Assembly (NCBI GenBank): GCA_052034445.1
Contig: JBPOIN010000066.1
Location: forward strand, 1 to 15,001
DNA length: 15,001 nucleotides
DNA from: Sterolibacterium sp052034445
GTDB lineage: Bacteria > Pseudomonadota > Gammaproteobacteria > Burkholderiales > Rhodocyclaceae
Reading direction: 5' to 3'
Translations under genes and position numbers: made by a program
Notes under the pieces: model-generated
Seen by the model: only the letters and a program-made list of their open reading frames with translations
What the model was told of the DNA's origin: nothing
Databases searched by the model: none
Part shown: piece by piece, positions 7,373 through 15,001 of the stretch
How positions within the stretch are numbered: position 1 is the stretch's first letter
How the letters are laid out: the number at the start of each line of letters is the position of its first letter

Positions 7373-8308
7373 TTACTGCTTCTCGCGGGCTTGCAACGCA
7401 TCGAGCAGTTTTTCGTTCGTCGGGATATTCAAACCCAGCGATCGCGCCACTGAAGTGTTCACGCTGACCGAGTAATAACGCGGGGCCTGAGTTCTGGACA
7501 ACGCTCGACCCTGCGCTGATTCTGCGCTGATTTCAGCAAGGTGTCGCGCGATCTGGGCGGGTGTCGAAGATAACGAGACGAGTGCCCCGGCTTGTGTATA
7601 GGCTTCCGAATATGCAATGACAGGAACCCCGACACGGTAGGTCGACAATAACAAGGGTTGAATGGTGCTGCGCTTGTGGATGGCAGGATCCGGCATGGCG
7701 ACCAAAACGTCACTGTGACTCAGCAAGCGATCGAGCAGTGGAATAAACGATGCCTCGTCAGCAAAGCGAATTGCATTGATGGACAAACCTTTTTCTGCTG
7801 CGAGCTTCTCCAGCGGCTTTTGTAAGCCCGCTGTGTTGGCGCTCAGCAGGACGCCAAGGCGCGTTCTCTGGGGTAAGGCAAATCGGATCAGGTCCAAATA
7901 GCGGGTGAGCGGCTGATCAAGAACAACGGAATAGATTTCTCGCCCTGGGTGTGAGGGTGAAGTGGCAAGAATTTCGTCCAGCGCGGATCGGGTCAGCAGA
8001 CCGGCGATGATTTGACGCGCCGGAACGTGCGTCAGAACGTGTTGCAGGGCTTTGGGACCAACGGCAATCGCCTGATCGACTCCGGCTGAGTGGGGCGCAG
8101 AGGGATTGGCCAACCAGACTTCCTGGGGGATCAGTGTGAAGTTCGAATCGGGAGCTCCCGCTGCGCGCAGATCGTTAATAAAGGATTGAACGGTTAGCCG
8201 GCTGGCTGGGGTTTCTTCCGAATAAATGGCCACATGCGGACCCGCAAAGGCAAAAATTGCCTTTGTCATCAATAAAGCAGAGAGAAGGATGTAACGTTTA
8301 ATAAGCAA
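7373..8308 (-). CDS. Periplasmic ABC substrate-binding-like protein paired with TonB receptor
   Basis: 311-residue protein with a probable signal peptide: Lys/Arg near the start, then a hydrophobic stretch ending AIFAFA before GPHVAIY. The body resembles the uncharacterised ABC transporter substrate-binding family (ABC_sub_bind, PF04392, a periplasmic-binding fold). Typical features are a Rossmann-like first strand (HVAIYSEE), a hinge segment around RLGVLLSANTAGLQKPLEKLA, a middle DVLVAMPDPAI, then VPVIAYSEAYTQAGALVSLSST and the C-terminal VNTSVARSLGLNIP. The ligand is unknown. The start is uncertain: TTG at 8308 overlaps the last 11 bases of the receptor gene; the next ATG, at 8269, would cut off most of the signal peptide. 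There is no clear Shine-Dalgarno, so coupling to the receptor gene is likely. No ABC permease or ATPase is adjacent. Confidence 0.82.
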   Translation of the reverse strand: MLIKRYILLSALLMTKAIFAFAGPHVAIYSEETPASRLTVQSFINDLRAAGAPDSNFTLIPQEVWLANPSAPHSAGVDQAIAVGPKALQHVLTHVPARQIIAGLLTRSALDEILATSPSHPGREIYSVVLDQPLTRYLDLIRFALPQRTRLGVLLSANTAGLQKPLEKLAAEKGLSINAIRFADEASFIPLLDRLLSHSDVLVAMPDPAIHKRSTIQPLLLSTYRVGVPVIAYSEAYTQAGALVSLSSTPAQIARHLAEISAESAQGRALSRTQAPRYYSVSVNTSVARSLGLNIPTNEKLLDALQAREKQ

Positions 8309-10463
8309 AGCTCAATTGAACGTAGGTTGTTCGTTGATCGTTATTGGGCCACGCCGGGTTGTTGGCGCGATCCGGGCGCGGATAGGAGACATATGGTCCA
8401 AATGCATTGCGGGTGACAAGCGCCAGTTCGAGATGATGATTGTCCCAGCGGATTCTTTTTGCCAAACGCAAGTCGAGTGTTTCGTAAGCTGAAATAGCTT
8501 TGGGCGAGCTTTGCCACTTCATGCTGCCGATCCGGTAATAAGCCGCGCTGAAAGCCAGTTCATAGGGCAATGATTGGCTGAACAACAAGCTGCGCGTATG
8601 CCCGGGAGCCGTATTGAGCGTGTCGGCAGCGATCGAGTCGATATGGATCCCTGCTGAGTTAACATGGATTTGCGCGCCCGACCAAGGACGCCAGCGGGCG
8701 CTGATTTCAATGCCACGTTGATGAACTGGATGGGGGGAATTGGTCAGATCCATGGCGCAGCTTTTGGTCAGGGTTGGCGGCGCACAATTCAACGGATCCT
8801 GAAGAACAGTGGACACCTGATGCGTCTTTCCGGCAACAATTAGATTGCTGATTTGATCGCTGAACAGACGGATGTCTCCACCCAACCGCCATTCCGGGAC
8901 TTCTATTGCATAGCCAATTTCGCGTGAAACGATCTTTTCATCTTCCAGGTTGCCTGAACTTTGATATTGAATCAGCAACGGCAAGCTGGCCAGGTAGGGA
9001 ACGGGCAAAGGGGCCGGATGAAAACCCGGGTGAACGCTGATCAGGGGCAACAGCGGCAAAACGGCAGGGGTTAAATCAAAGCTCTGGTTCGCCATGTTTT
9101 CGAACAGGGTAGGGGCCCGGTTGGCCTTCGAGATACCGACGCGCAGGACTTGCCCGGGCGTGACCTGATAGGTCGCGGCAAGCCGCGGCGACAGCGAACT
9201 GCCATTCATGGAGTTGTGCTCAAACATCGTGCCGCCATGCAATGTCAGCCGGTCAATCAGCCGATATTCGAGATTTGCAAACAAGCGCGTTAATCGATTG
9301 GTTTTCCAGGCATCGGAATTCAGGAGCGACTTTGCCTGAGCGCCATCTTCCCGCCATTGACCGCCCCAAACCATGCGTAACGGGCTGAAAAACTTGAGCG
9401 TATGCTGAAACTCGATATCATCGCGTTTCAGATCAAAATCGTAGTTGATGGAGTAGGGCACCAGCGACAGAAACTGAAACCTTACAGATTCTCTGGCTTT
9501 GCGATCATGGTGATAGGCTTGGATCCAGAACTCCTGATCGGCAGCGGGGGCATGCGTCCAGCGCAACTGCAGGGTGGCTTGTTCTACAGTGCGCAAACGT
9601 TCGCGGTTGCTGTCATCGATTCCGACATCGTAGTTGCCTTGCAATTGATGCGCGTGACTTGCCCGGGCTTGTAATGTCAGTTCATCCACGCTGCTCAGCC
9701 GGTGACTTGCCCGCAGATTGAAGTAGTTCAAGCGATTGCTGTCCGGTAATTGCTGAAAGCCGTGGTCATTGCGCTGTCCTGCTGTGAAGCGAAAGCGCAG
9801 ATCCTCGCCGTGTTTTGCTGCGCGCAGCACTACATCACCAGTGCCAGATCCGCCACTGACAATGTCTGCCTGGAACGGCAATTCAATTGCCGGATCGCGC
9901 GTAATGATGTTGATCACAGCAAAGAAGGCATTGGCGCCAAAAGTTACTGCATTCGGGCCACGGACAATTTCGATGCGTTCGATATCCTGCAAAGCCAGCG
10001 GGATTTCGCTCCATTCAATCCCGCCGTAAAGAGGGCTATAGATGGATACGCCGTCGATCAGAACTTGCATTCTTCGGGCATAAGCATCGGAAAGGCCGTG
10101 GTAAGCGACAACGGGGAAACTTCCGCTTACGTATCCGACATAGAACCCGGGAACCATGCGTAGAACATCGACGAGCTGACGGGCGCCGGAGGCCACAATC
10201 ATCTCCCGATCGATCACCGTGATGGCCGACGGAGCCTCAATGGCGGATTGGCGCATTCTCGACGCGGTCAGAACCACGGGAAGATCCTCAAAATAATCCA
10301 CAGGCGCTGATTTTTCCGGATCGTCTGCAACTGCAGGAGCTGATATCAAGGCTCCCCCCAAAGCAATAACGGCAATTTGACAAGAAACCGACGCTTTATG
10401 CTGTTGAAACAACGACAGCACATTGCGATTTGCAAACTTTAATGTTGTCGGGTTTGAGTTCAT
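8298..10463 (-). CDS. TonB-dependent outer-membrane receptor
   Basis: 721-residue receptor of the BtuB/Cir-like class. An N-terminal signal peptide ends near residue 46 (SAPAVA before DDPEK). A TonB-box-like segment (DLPVVLTAS, about 60-68) precedes the plug domain (about 70-190: APSAITVIDREMI, LVDVLRMVPGF, QVLIDGVSIY, IERIEIVRGPNAVTFGANAFFAVINIIT). The beta-barrel follows and ends in the aromatic residue Tyr (QLSFAY), as barrels do. Residues 462-500 form a Pro/Leu-rich hydrophobic stretch, odd for an extracellular loop. C560 and C569 may form a disulphide. The ligand is unknown. In-frame ATGs exist at 10484 and 10463; neither has a Shine-Dalgarno. The promoter-like boxes upstream favour 10463. 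Its 3' end overlaps the binding-protein gene. Confidence 0.93.
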   Translation of the reverse strand: MNSNPTTLKFANRNVLSLFQQHKASVSCQIAVIALGGALISAPAVADDPEKSAPVDYFEDLPVVLTASRMRQSAIEAPSAITVIDREMIVASGARQLVDVLRMVPGFYVGYVSGSFPVVAYHGLSDAYARRMQVLIDGVSIYSPLYGGIEWSEIPLALQDIERIEIVRGPNAVTFGANAFFAVINIITRDPAIELPFQADIVSGGSGTGDVVLRAAKHGEDLRFRFTAGQRNDHGFQQLPDSNRLNYFNLRASHRLSSVDELTLQARASHAHQLQGNYDVGIDDSNRERLRTVEQATLQLRWTHAPAADQEFWIQAYHHDRKARESVRFQFLSLVPYSINYDFDLKRDDIEFQHTLKFFSPLRMVWGGQWREDGAQAKSLLNSDAWKTNRLTRLFANLEYRLIDRLTLHGGTMFEHNSMNGSSLSPRLAATYQVTPGQVLRVGISKANRAPTLFENMANQSFDLTPAVLPLLPLISVHPGFHPAPLPVPYLASLPLLIQYQSSGNLEDEKIVSREIGYAIEVPEWRLGGDIRLFSDQISNLIVAGKTHQVSTVLQDPLNCAPPTLTKSCAMDLTNSPHPVHQRGIEISARWRPWSGAQIHVNSAGIHIDSIAADTLNTAPGHTRSLLFSQSLPYELAFSAAYYRIGSMKWQSSPKAISAYETLDLRLAKRIRWDNHHLELALVTRNAFGPYVSYPRPDRANNPAWPNNDQRTTYVQLSFAY

Positions 10464-10488
10464 GTCAGACGAACGGCTTGTCATATTG

Positions 10489-10516
10489 ATATTATGCTTT
10501 TGGATTTTTATGTCAA
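10489..10516 (-). promoter_or_regulatory. Candidate promoter for the TonB receptor operon
   Basis: A consensus -35 TTGACA (10511-10516) and a -10-like TAATAT (10489-10494, 4/6) are 16 bases apart on the minus strand in a clearly AT-rich stretch. The -35 overlaps the stop codon of the methyltransferase gene. A start near 10482 would exclude the ATG at 10484 and give a short leader to the ATG at 10463. No convincing Fur box is seen. Confidence 0.5.
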
Positions 10517-11301
10517 TAATTATTCGTAGTTTTCTGCCTGACCTGTTCGAACAGGCAGATTGCAGCAGCAGCAGCAACATTCAGCGATTCACTGCCAGCC
10601 GCCATCGGAATGCCGATGCGTTTACGGGCCAGTGCTTCCAGGTGGGGCGAGATTCCCGCGCCCTCGTTGCCGAACAGCCAGGCGACACTGCCGCTCAAGT
10701 CCTGTCGATACAAGGACTGCCCGTCATGAGCCGTTGCCGCGCATGAAACCCCATTGAAATCAACAAGCAATCTCTTCAAGTCGGCTTGTTCCTGAATCTG
10801 CAAATCAAAATGCGCACCTTGAGCCGCTCTCAAAACCCGGGGACTCCAGGCACCGGCACATCCCGTCCCTAGATACACCTGCCGAATTCCGGCAGCCGCT
10901 GCACTGCGCAGAATCGAGCCGACATTGCCCGGATCCTGTATTGCATCGAGCAGAACACAGGAGTTTTGGGGAATCAAGGAATCGGCTGGGGACGGAATAT
11001 CAATCAATGCCAGAATCCCGGTTGGCGTTGTCAAATCCGATAGGGTGCGAAACAGATTGTCGCGCAGCATGAGGATTTCGGTGCTGACAAGAGCATCGCA
11101 GACTTGTCGGATTTCCTGGTTCGCCGCGCCCTGTTCGCTGACAATCACCTGCGCAGGCAATCCGATCTTTTCAAGATAAGCCGAAAGCAGATGAATTCCG
11201 TCAAGCACGGCCAGATTGCGATGACGCAGCTCACGAGAATCATTGATCAAGGACTTCAGGGTCTTGAATCCCGGGTTTTCACGCGAAACAATATGCTTCA
11301 T
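10513..11301 (-). CDS. TrmH/SpoU-family RNA 2'-O-methyltransferase
   Basis: 262-residue SPOUT-class enzyme that would methylate a ribose 2'-OH in rRNA or tRNA using S-adenosylmethionine. All three SpoU motifs are present: motif 1 LLDAIQDPGNVGSILRSAAA (118-137), motif 2 AWLFGNEGAGI (207-217) and motif 3 IPMAAGSESLNVAAAAAICL (231-250). The N-terminal part (about 1-100: FKTLKSLINDSRELRHRNLAVLDGIHLL) is the small RNA-binding domain found in RlmB-like members. The target nucleotide cannot be read from sequence, so I give no gene symbol. The frame opens at 11388, but that extension runs through a terminator-like hairpin and has no family resemblance; the ATG at 11301 starts the usual KHI.SREN.xFK motif. 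Its Shine-Dalgarno is weak (an A-rich stretch). The 173-base gap to metY holds a hairpin and a TATAAT. Confidence 0.9.
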   Translation of the reverse strand: MKHIVSRENPGFKTLKSLINDSRELRHRNLAVLDGIHLLSAYLEKIGLPAQVIVSEQGAANQEIRQVCDALVSTEILMLRDNLFRTLSDLTTPTGILALIDIPSPADSLIPQNSCVLLDAIQDPGNVGSILRSAAAAGIRQVYLGTGCAGAWSPRVLRAAQGAHFDLQIQEQADLKRLLVDFNGVSCAATAHDGQSLYRQDLSGSVAWLFGNEGAGISPHLEALARKRIGIPMAAGSESLNVAAAAAICLFEQVRQKTTNNY

Positions 11302-11359
11302 GGTTTTTTTTCGTTGATTGAAGCTGCGTGCACCTGAAATTGGGGATTCAAGCGAGCAG

Positions 11360-11397
11360 CAATAAAGAAAGCGGCGCATAGACAACATGCGCCGCTT
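11360..11397 (-). terminator. Rho-independent terminator downstream of metY
   Basis: Perfect 11-bp stem: arms 11387-11397 and 11369-11379 (AAGCGGCGCAT / ATGCGCCGCTT on the minus strand) with a 7-base loop, then a T-rich tail (TCTTTATT) on the minus strand. It lies 78 bases past the metY stop codon. The plus-strand side has no T tract, so it acts for minus-strand transcription. It also sits between a TATAAT and the methyltransferase start. Confidence 0.82.
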
Positions 11398-11458
11398 CAG
11401 CTTTGGTGCTTGGCAAGGGATGACCGATTAAATTGTCCTCCCCGAGGCGGGTCGTGGA

Positions 11459-11464
11459 ATTATA
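11459..11464 (-). promoter_or_regulatory. Candidate -10 box upstream of the methyltransferase gene
   Basis: A perfect TATAAT on the minus strand just after the metY stop codon. The -35 region at 16-18 bases spacing is poor (for example AGATGC), so this is weak evidence for a promoter. Transcripts from it would pass through the hairpin at 11369-11397 before reaching the methyltransferase start codon. Confidence 0.35.
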
Positions 11465-11474
11465 AGCGTCAATC

Positions 11475-12764
11475 CTAAACGGCATCTAAAGCTTGGCGCA
11501 AGTCAGCCTTGAGGTCATCGATATGCTCAATACCGATCGAGAGTCGCACCATATCCGGACTAACGCCGGCCTTCTTCATTTCATCGGCAGTCAATTGGCG
11601 GTGTGTGGTGCTGGCAGGGTGGCAAGCCAGGCTTTTTGCATCGCCGATATTGACCAGGCGCGTGATCAACTTCAATGCGTCCTGAAAGCGTGCTCCAGCT
11701 GCCATGCCATCGCCATCCACACTCTTCAGGCCGAATGACAAAATGCCCGAGGCGCGACCACCCATGTATTTTTCAATCAATGGCTTATCGCTGTGATCCG
11801 CCAGGCTTGCGTAATTCACCCAGCCAACCTTGGGGTGCGTTTGCAAGAAATTGGCAACGGCCAGCGCGTTCTCGCAAATTCTATCCATGCGTACAGCCAA
11901 CGTTTCAATGCCTTGCAGAATCTGGAAGGAGTTGAACGGTGAAATTGCCGCACCCATGTTGCGCAGCGGCACGACGCGTGCGCGACCGATGTAGGCTGCT
12001 GGCCCCAGTGCCTCCGTATAGACGACGCCGTGATAGGAAACATCAGGCTCGTTGAGGCGCTTGAATCTGGTTTTGTGTTCAGCCCAAGGGAATTTGCCAG
12101 AATCCACGATGATTCCACCGATGCTGCTGCCATGACCGCCCAAATATTTGGTCAGGGAATGTACGACAATATCTGCGCCATGCTCAAAGGGCCGGCAGAG
12201 GTAGGGGGTTGGCACGGTGTTGTCCACGATCAGGGGGATGCCATTCTCGTGCGCAATCTTGGCCAGGGCTGCGATATCGACCACGTTGCCGAGGGGATTG
12301 CCGATCGATTCGCAATACACGGCCTTGGTGCGTTCGTCGATCAGCGCTTTGAAGCTTTGCGGATCGCGATGATCGGCAAAGCGTACCTGAATCCCCGATT
12401 GCGGAAGCGTATGTGCAAACAGGTTGTAGGTGCCGCCATACAGTGTGGCGACCGAAATGATGTTGTCGCCGGCTTCGGCAATGGTCTGGATGGCGTAGGT
12501 AATTGCGGCCATACCTGAAGCCAGAGCAAGTGCCGCGATCCCGCCTTCGAGCGCAGCGACGCGCTTTTCCAGTACGTCGGTCGTCGGGTTCATGATGCGA
12601 GTGTAGATGTTTCCCGTCACCTTCAGGTCGAACAAGTCCGCCGCATGCTGGGTGTCATCGAAGGCATATGAGGTTGTCTGATAGATGGGTACCGCGACAG
12701 ACTTGGTGGTGGGATCGGGCGTGTATCCGCCATGGACGGCGAGCGTTTCGAGTTTCAGTTTCAT
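11475..12764 (-). CDS. metY: MetY-type O-acetylhomoserine sulfhydrylase (PLP-dependent)
   Basis: 429-residue Cys/Met-metabolism PLP enzyme, the length expected for O-acetylhomoserine aminocarboxypropyltransferase (MetY); cystathionine synthases and lyases of the family are about 380-400. It would make homocysteine from O-acetylhomoserine and sulphide, giving direct sulphur assimilation into methionine synthesis. Visible motifs: TRIMNPT (55-61, phosphate contact from the neighbouring subunit), ASGMAAI (82-88), IVDNTVPTPYL (179-189, D181 to the PLP ring nitrogen) and VHSLTKYLGGHG, whose K206 should bind PLP. Then a long insert typical of MetY follows, and the C-terminal HPASTTHRQL and VRLSIGIEHIDDL. 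AAGGAAG (12771-12777) lies 6 bases before the ATG. It starts 31 bases after ppk1, suggesting co-transcription, and ends before a strong terminator. Confidence 0.93.
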   Translation of the reverse strand: MKLKLETLAVHGGYTPDPTTKSVAVPIYQTTSYAFDDTQHAADLFDLKVTGNIYTRIMNPTTDVLEKRVAALEGGIAALALASGMAAITYAIQTIAEAGDNIISVATLYGGTYNLFAHTLPQSGIQVRFADHRDPQSFKALIDERTKAVYCESIGNPLGNVVDIAALAKIAHENGIPLIVDNTVPTPYLCRPFEHGADIVVHSLTKYLGGHGSSIGGIIVDSGKFPWAEHKTRFKRLNEPDVSYHGVVYTEALGPAAYIGRARVVPLRNMGAAISPFNSFQILQGIETLAVRMDRICENALAVANFLQTHPKVGWVNYASLADHSDKPLIEKYMGGRASGILSFGLKSVDGDGMAAGARFQDALKLITRLVNIGDAKSLACHPASTTHRQLTADEMKKAGVSPDMVRLSIGIEHIDDLKADLRQALDAV

Positions 12765-12795
12765 CGTGATCTTCCTTTGACTTCAAAAAGGGTGA

Positions 12796-14910
12796 TTAGC
12801 CAGCAACGGAGTTTGTATGTGAAGGAACTGCGAGCACAGCCATGTCGCCAAGCATCGAGATTTGTGCGCTGTATTGCTTGCGACGCGATGGCTTGATCTG
12901 ATATTCGCCATCAGCATTCATTTGCCAGGCCTGCGTGTTATCCGCGAGGTATGGTTTCAAACCTTCATTAACCACTCGGCGCTTCAGTTTTGCATCCAGA
13001 ATGGGGAAACAGATTTCGATGCGGCGAAAGAAATTGCGCTCCATCCAGTCGGCACTCGACAGGTAAATGTTTTCCTGGCCATTGGCATGAAAATAGAAAA
13101 TCCGCGAATGCTCGAGAAAACGACCGATTACGGAGCGCAAACGTATATTCTCCGAGAGTCCCTTTACATTCGGACGCAAGGTGCAGACGCCACGTACAAT
13201 CAGGTCGATCTGCACTCCGGCTTGGGAGGCCGCATAGAGCGCTTCGATGATTTCCGGTTCGACCAGGGAATTGATCTTGGCGATGATCTGCGCCTTGTGG
13301 CCCGCCAAGGCTTGTTCGGTTTCGCTTCGAATCGCCGCCAAAATATTGGTGTGTAATGAAAAGGGCGCCTGCCACAGATGATGCAGAGCGTTCGCCTTGC
13401 CTAAGCCGGTCAGCTGTTTGAAAACTTCATTAACATCGGCATTGATTTCGTCGTGACAGGTCAGCAAACCAAAGTCGGTGTAAAAACGCGTTGTCCGTGG
13501 GTGATAGTTTCCTGTGGCTAAATGGCAATAGCGTCGATAACCGCTGACTTTGTCGATCTCTTCGCGCCGCAGTACCTGCAGCATTTTTGCGTGCGTTTTG
13601 TAACCAAAGACGCCATATACGACATGTGCGCCGACTTCCTCAAGACGCGCGGCGATATTCAGGTTTGCCTCTTCGTCGAAACGCGCCATGAGTTCCACGA
13701 CAACGGTGACTTCCTTGCCTTGCCGGGCTGCCCGTAATAGATGCTCCATCAATACTGAATCGGTTCCCGTTCGATAAACGGTCATCCTGATGGCAACGAC
13801 CTGTGGATCGTCGGCGGCCTGTTGCAGAAACTGGATGACCGGACTGAAAGACTGGAACGGATGATGCAGCAGAATGTCCTGCTTTCTGATGCTGGCAAAA
13901 ATGTCGTAGCGTTTGGTCAGAACCTTGGGCAAACCGGGCTGAAAAGGCGGGTACTTCAGATCGTCACGGTCGACTTTGTCAGGAACCGAAATCAGCCGGA
14001 CCAGGTTCACGATTCCCGGCACCCGGTAAACATCGGAGCGCTGCAAATCGAACTGTTGAATCAGAAAGTTACACATCGATTCGGAACAACTGTCGGCGAC
14101 TTCAAGGCGTACCGCATCGCCAAAATGACGCTGAGGGAGTTCTCCCTGCAAAGCAGTTCGCAAATTTTTGACCTCTTCATCATCAACGAATAGATCAGAA
14201 TTTCGGGTAACCCGGAATTGATGGCAACCCAAGACTTTCATGCCGGAAAAGAGCTCCTCGACATGTTCATGCAATACCGATGAGAGAAATACAAAAGCGT
14301 GTTCGCAACCTGTCAGCTCCTTGGGCAGAAGAATTACTCGGGGGAGGGCGCGTGGAGCTTGCACGATGGCAGCACCGGAACTTCGACCGAAGGCATCCAT
14401 ACCTTCAAGTTCGACAGCGAAATTCAAGCTTTTATTCAGCACACGTGGAAATGGATGGGCAGGGTCCAGACCGATCGGTGTCAGCAGTGGCATGACTTCG
14501 CGAAAGAAATAATCGCGTATCCAGGTGCGTTGAGCTTCATTCCATGCATTGCGACGCAAAAAAACGATGCCTTCTTCCGACAATGCCGGAAGAATCGTGT
14601 CATTCAGCAACGCGTACTGCTCAGCGATCAGGGCGTGCGCCTGCAGTCCGATACGCCGAAAAACCTCTTGCGGCGGCAGACCGTCGGTTCCTGGCGTGTG
14701 GCTACCAAGTTTGATCTGCTCCTTGAGCCCGGCCACTCGAATCTCGAAGAATTCATCCAGGTTGCTGGATACGATGCACAAAAAGCGCAAGCGCTCCAAT
14801 AACGGGACCTGCACATCCGCCGCTTGAGCTAAAACCCGGCGATTGAAAGCAAGAACGGAAAGCTCTCGGTTGAGAAAATGATCTATCGAATATCGGCGTA
14901 CGCTGGACAT
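12796..14910 (-). CDS. ppk1: Ppk1, polyphosphate kinase
   Basis: 704-residue polyphosphate kinase 1, close to the usual length (about 690). It reversibly transfers the gamma phosphate of ATP to long-chain polyphosphate, usually at the inner membrane. The four-domain layout is visible: N domain (FLNRELSVLAFNRRVLAQA, RLRFLCIVSSNLDEFFEIR), head domain (about 125-320), C1 (VAIRMTVYR, ELMARFDEEAN, YKTHAKM, TGNYHPRTTRFYTDF) and C2 (SLVEPEIIEALYAAS, FLEHSRIFYF, LSSADWMERN). H440 in KTHAK corresponds to the autophosphorylated His435 of the E. coli enzyme, and H601 in FLEHSRI to His592. An in-frame stop lies a few codons before this ATG, so the start is confined here. There is no recognisable Shine-Dalgarno. 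metY follows 31 bases later. Confidence 0.97.
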   Translation of the reverse strand: MSSVRRYSIDHFLNRELSVLAFNRRVLAQAADVQVPLLERLRFLCIVSSNLDEFFEIRVAGLKEQIKLGSHTPGTDGLPPQEVFRRIGLQAHALIAEQYALLNDTILPALSEEGIVFLRRNAWNEAQRTWIRDYFFREVMPLLTPIGLDPAHPFPRVLNKSLNFAVELEGMDAFGRSSGAAIVQAPRALPRVILLPKELTGCEHAFVFLSSVLHEHVEELFSGMKVLGCHQFRVTRNSDLFVDDEEVKNLRTALQGELPQRHFGDAVRLEVADSCSESMCNFLIQQFDLQRSDVYRVPGIVNLVRLISVPDKVDRDDLKYPPFQPGLPKVLTKRYDIFASIRKQDILLHHPFQSFSPVIQFLQQAADDPQVVAIRMTVYRTGTDSVLMEHLLRAARQGKEVTVVVELMARFDEEANLNIAARLEEVGAHVVYGVFGYKTHAKMLQVLRREEIDKVSGYRRYCHLATGNYHPRTTRFYTDFGLLTCHDEINADVNEVFKQLTGLGKANALHHLWQAPFSLHTNILAAIRSETEQALAGHKAQIIAKINSLVEPEIIEALYAASQAGVQIDLIVRGVCTLRPNVKGLSENIRLRSVIGRFLEHSRIFYFHANGQENIYLSSADWMERNFFRRIEICFPILDAKLKRRVVNEGLKPYLADNTQAWQMNADGEYQIKPSRRKQYSAQISMLGDMAVLAVPSHTNSVAG

Positions 14911-15001
14911 GAATAAATGGTAGGAGATTCAAAGAGGAGGGGGGCGCACCGTAGCCTGACAGGTGAGTGGTGATACGGCACGAGCGAAGTAATGCGATGA
15001 T
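14911..15001. other. Non-coding DNA upstream of ppk1
   Basis: 91 bases to the window edge. I see no complete gene. The minus strand has no clear -35/-10 pair or Shine-Dalgarno before ppk1, so its promoter may lie further upstream or not follow the sigma70 consensus. All minus-strand frames meet stops close to or within the start of ppk1, so any upstream gene could only contribute a short tail here. Confidence 0.5.

Noticed and set aside
10480..10496. AT-rich imperfect palindrome at the receptor promoter, considered as a Fur box
   Set aside because: The match to the 19-bp Fur consensus is poor, so iron control is not supported.
10542..10555. Perfect palindrome CCTGTTCGAACAGG, considered as a LexA-like or terminator element
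   Set aside because: It lies within the methyltransferase coding region, has CTGT-N4-ACAG rather than the CTGT-N8-ACAG SOS spacing, and no T tract follows.
11302..11388. N-terminal extension of the methyltransferase starting inside the hairpin
   Set aside because: The extension has no family similarity, no ribosome binding site, and starts within the loop and arm of the terminator.
11375..11440. Possible short leader peptide (TTG start) through the hairpin upstream of the methyltransferase
   Set aside because: No properly spaced Shine-Dalgarno precedes it and there is no run of regulatory codons, so classical translational attenuation is not supported.
12030..12518. Plus-strand open frame antisense to metY
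   Set aside because: The minus-strand frame carries all MetY motifs; the antisense translation has none.
14955..14963. CTGTCA-containing sequence upstream of ppk1, considered as a Pho box
   Set aside because: Only one half-site is present and no second repeat at the required spacing is seen.

Overview
The window looks like chromosomal DNA from a Gram-negative proteobacterium, most likely a betaproteobacterium. The support is a succinylase-type lysine pathway (dapC, dapD, dapE), PrmB next to dapE, a PilU-type pilus ATPase, a TonB-dependent receptor and Ppk1. A relative of Rhodocyclales is my guess from gene order, recalled and not tested. Coding density is high: no gap reaches 300 bases. I see no tRNA, rRNA, CRISPR array or insertion sequence.

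Layout, left to right. (1) 66-682, minus strand: a two-gene toxin-antitoxin module (Phd/YefM antitoxin, then RelE/ParE toxin) with its own sigma70-like promoter and an inverted repeat that could be its operator. (2) 835-6377, minus strand: a tight six-gene run transcribed dapC - dapD - pilU - dapE - prmB - small lipoprotein. It mixes lysine/meso-diaminopimelate synthesis with type IV pilus retraction and ribosomal protein methylation. (3) 6411-7319, plus strand: one DMT/EamA-family permease, divergent from dapC with only 33 bases between the start codons. (4) 7373-10463, minus strand: a TonB-dependent outer-membrane receptor whose 3' end overlaps an orphan periplasmic substrate-binding-like protein. 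(5) 10513-11301, minus strand: a SpoU/TrmH-type RNA methyltransferase. (6) 11475-14910, minus strand: ppk1 followed by a MetY-type O-acetylhomoserine sulfhydrylase, ending at a clear intrinsic terminator. (7) 14911-15001: non-coding DNA upstream of ppk1.

How it fits together. The dap genes supply lysine and the meso-diaminopimelate used in peptidoglycan. prmB starts inside the dapE stop codon, and dapE starts 5 bases after pilU, so these genes are probably co-transcribed. The receptor/binding-protein pair looks like an uptake or sensing unit for an unidentified ligand; no ABC permease or ATPase lies beside it. ppk1 and metY are 31 bases apart and probably share a transcript.

Most genes are ordinary housekeeping genes. 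I did not find a convincing wholly new system. The most interesting points are the receptor/orphan binding-protein pair with an unusual Pro/Leu-rich receptor segment, the perfect -10 box for dapC that sits on the start codon of the divergent permease gene, the terminator-like hairpin in the possible leader of the methyltransferase, and pilU placed inside a lysine operon.
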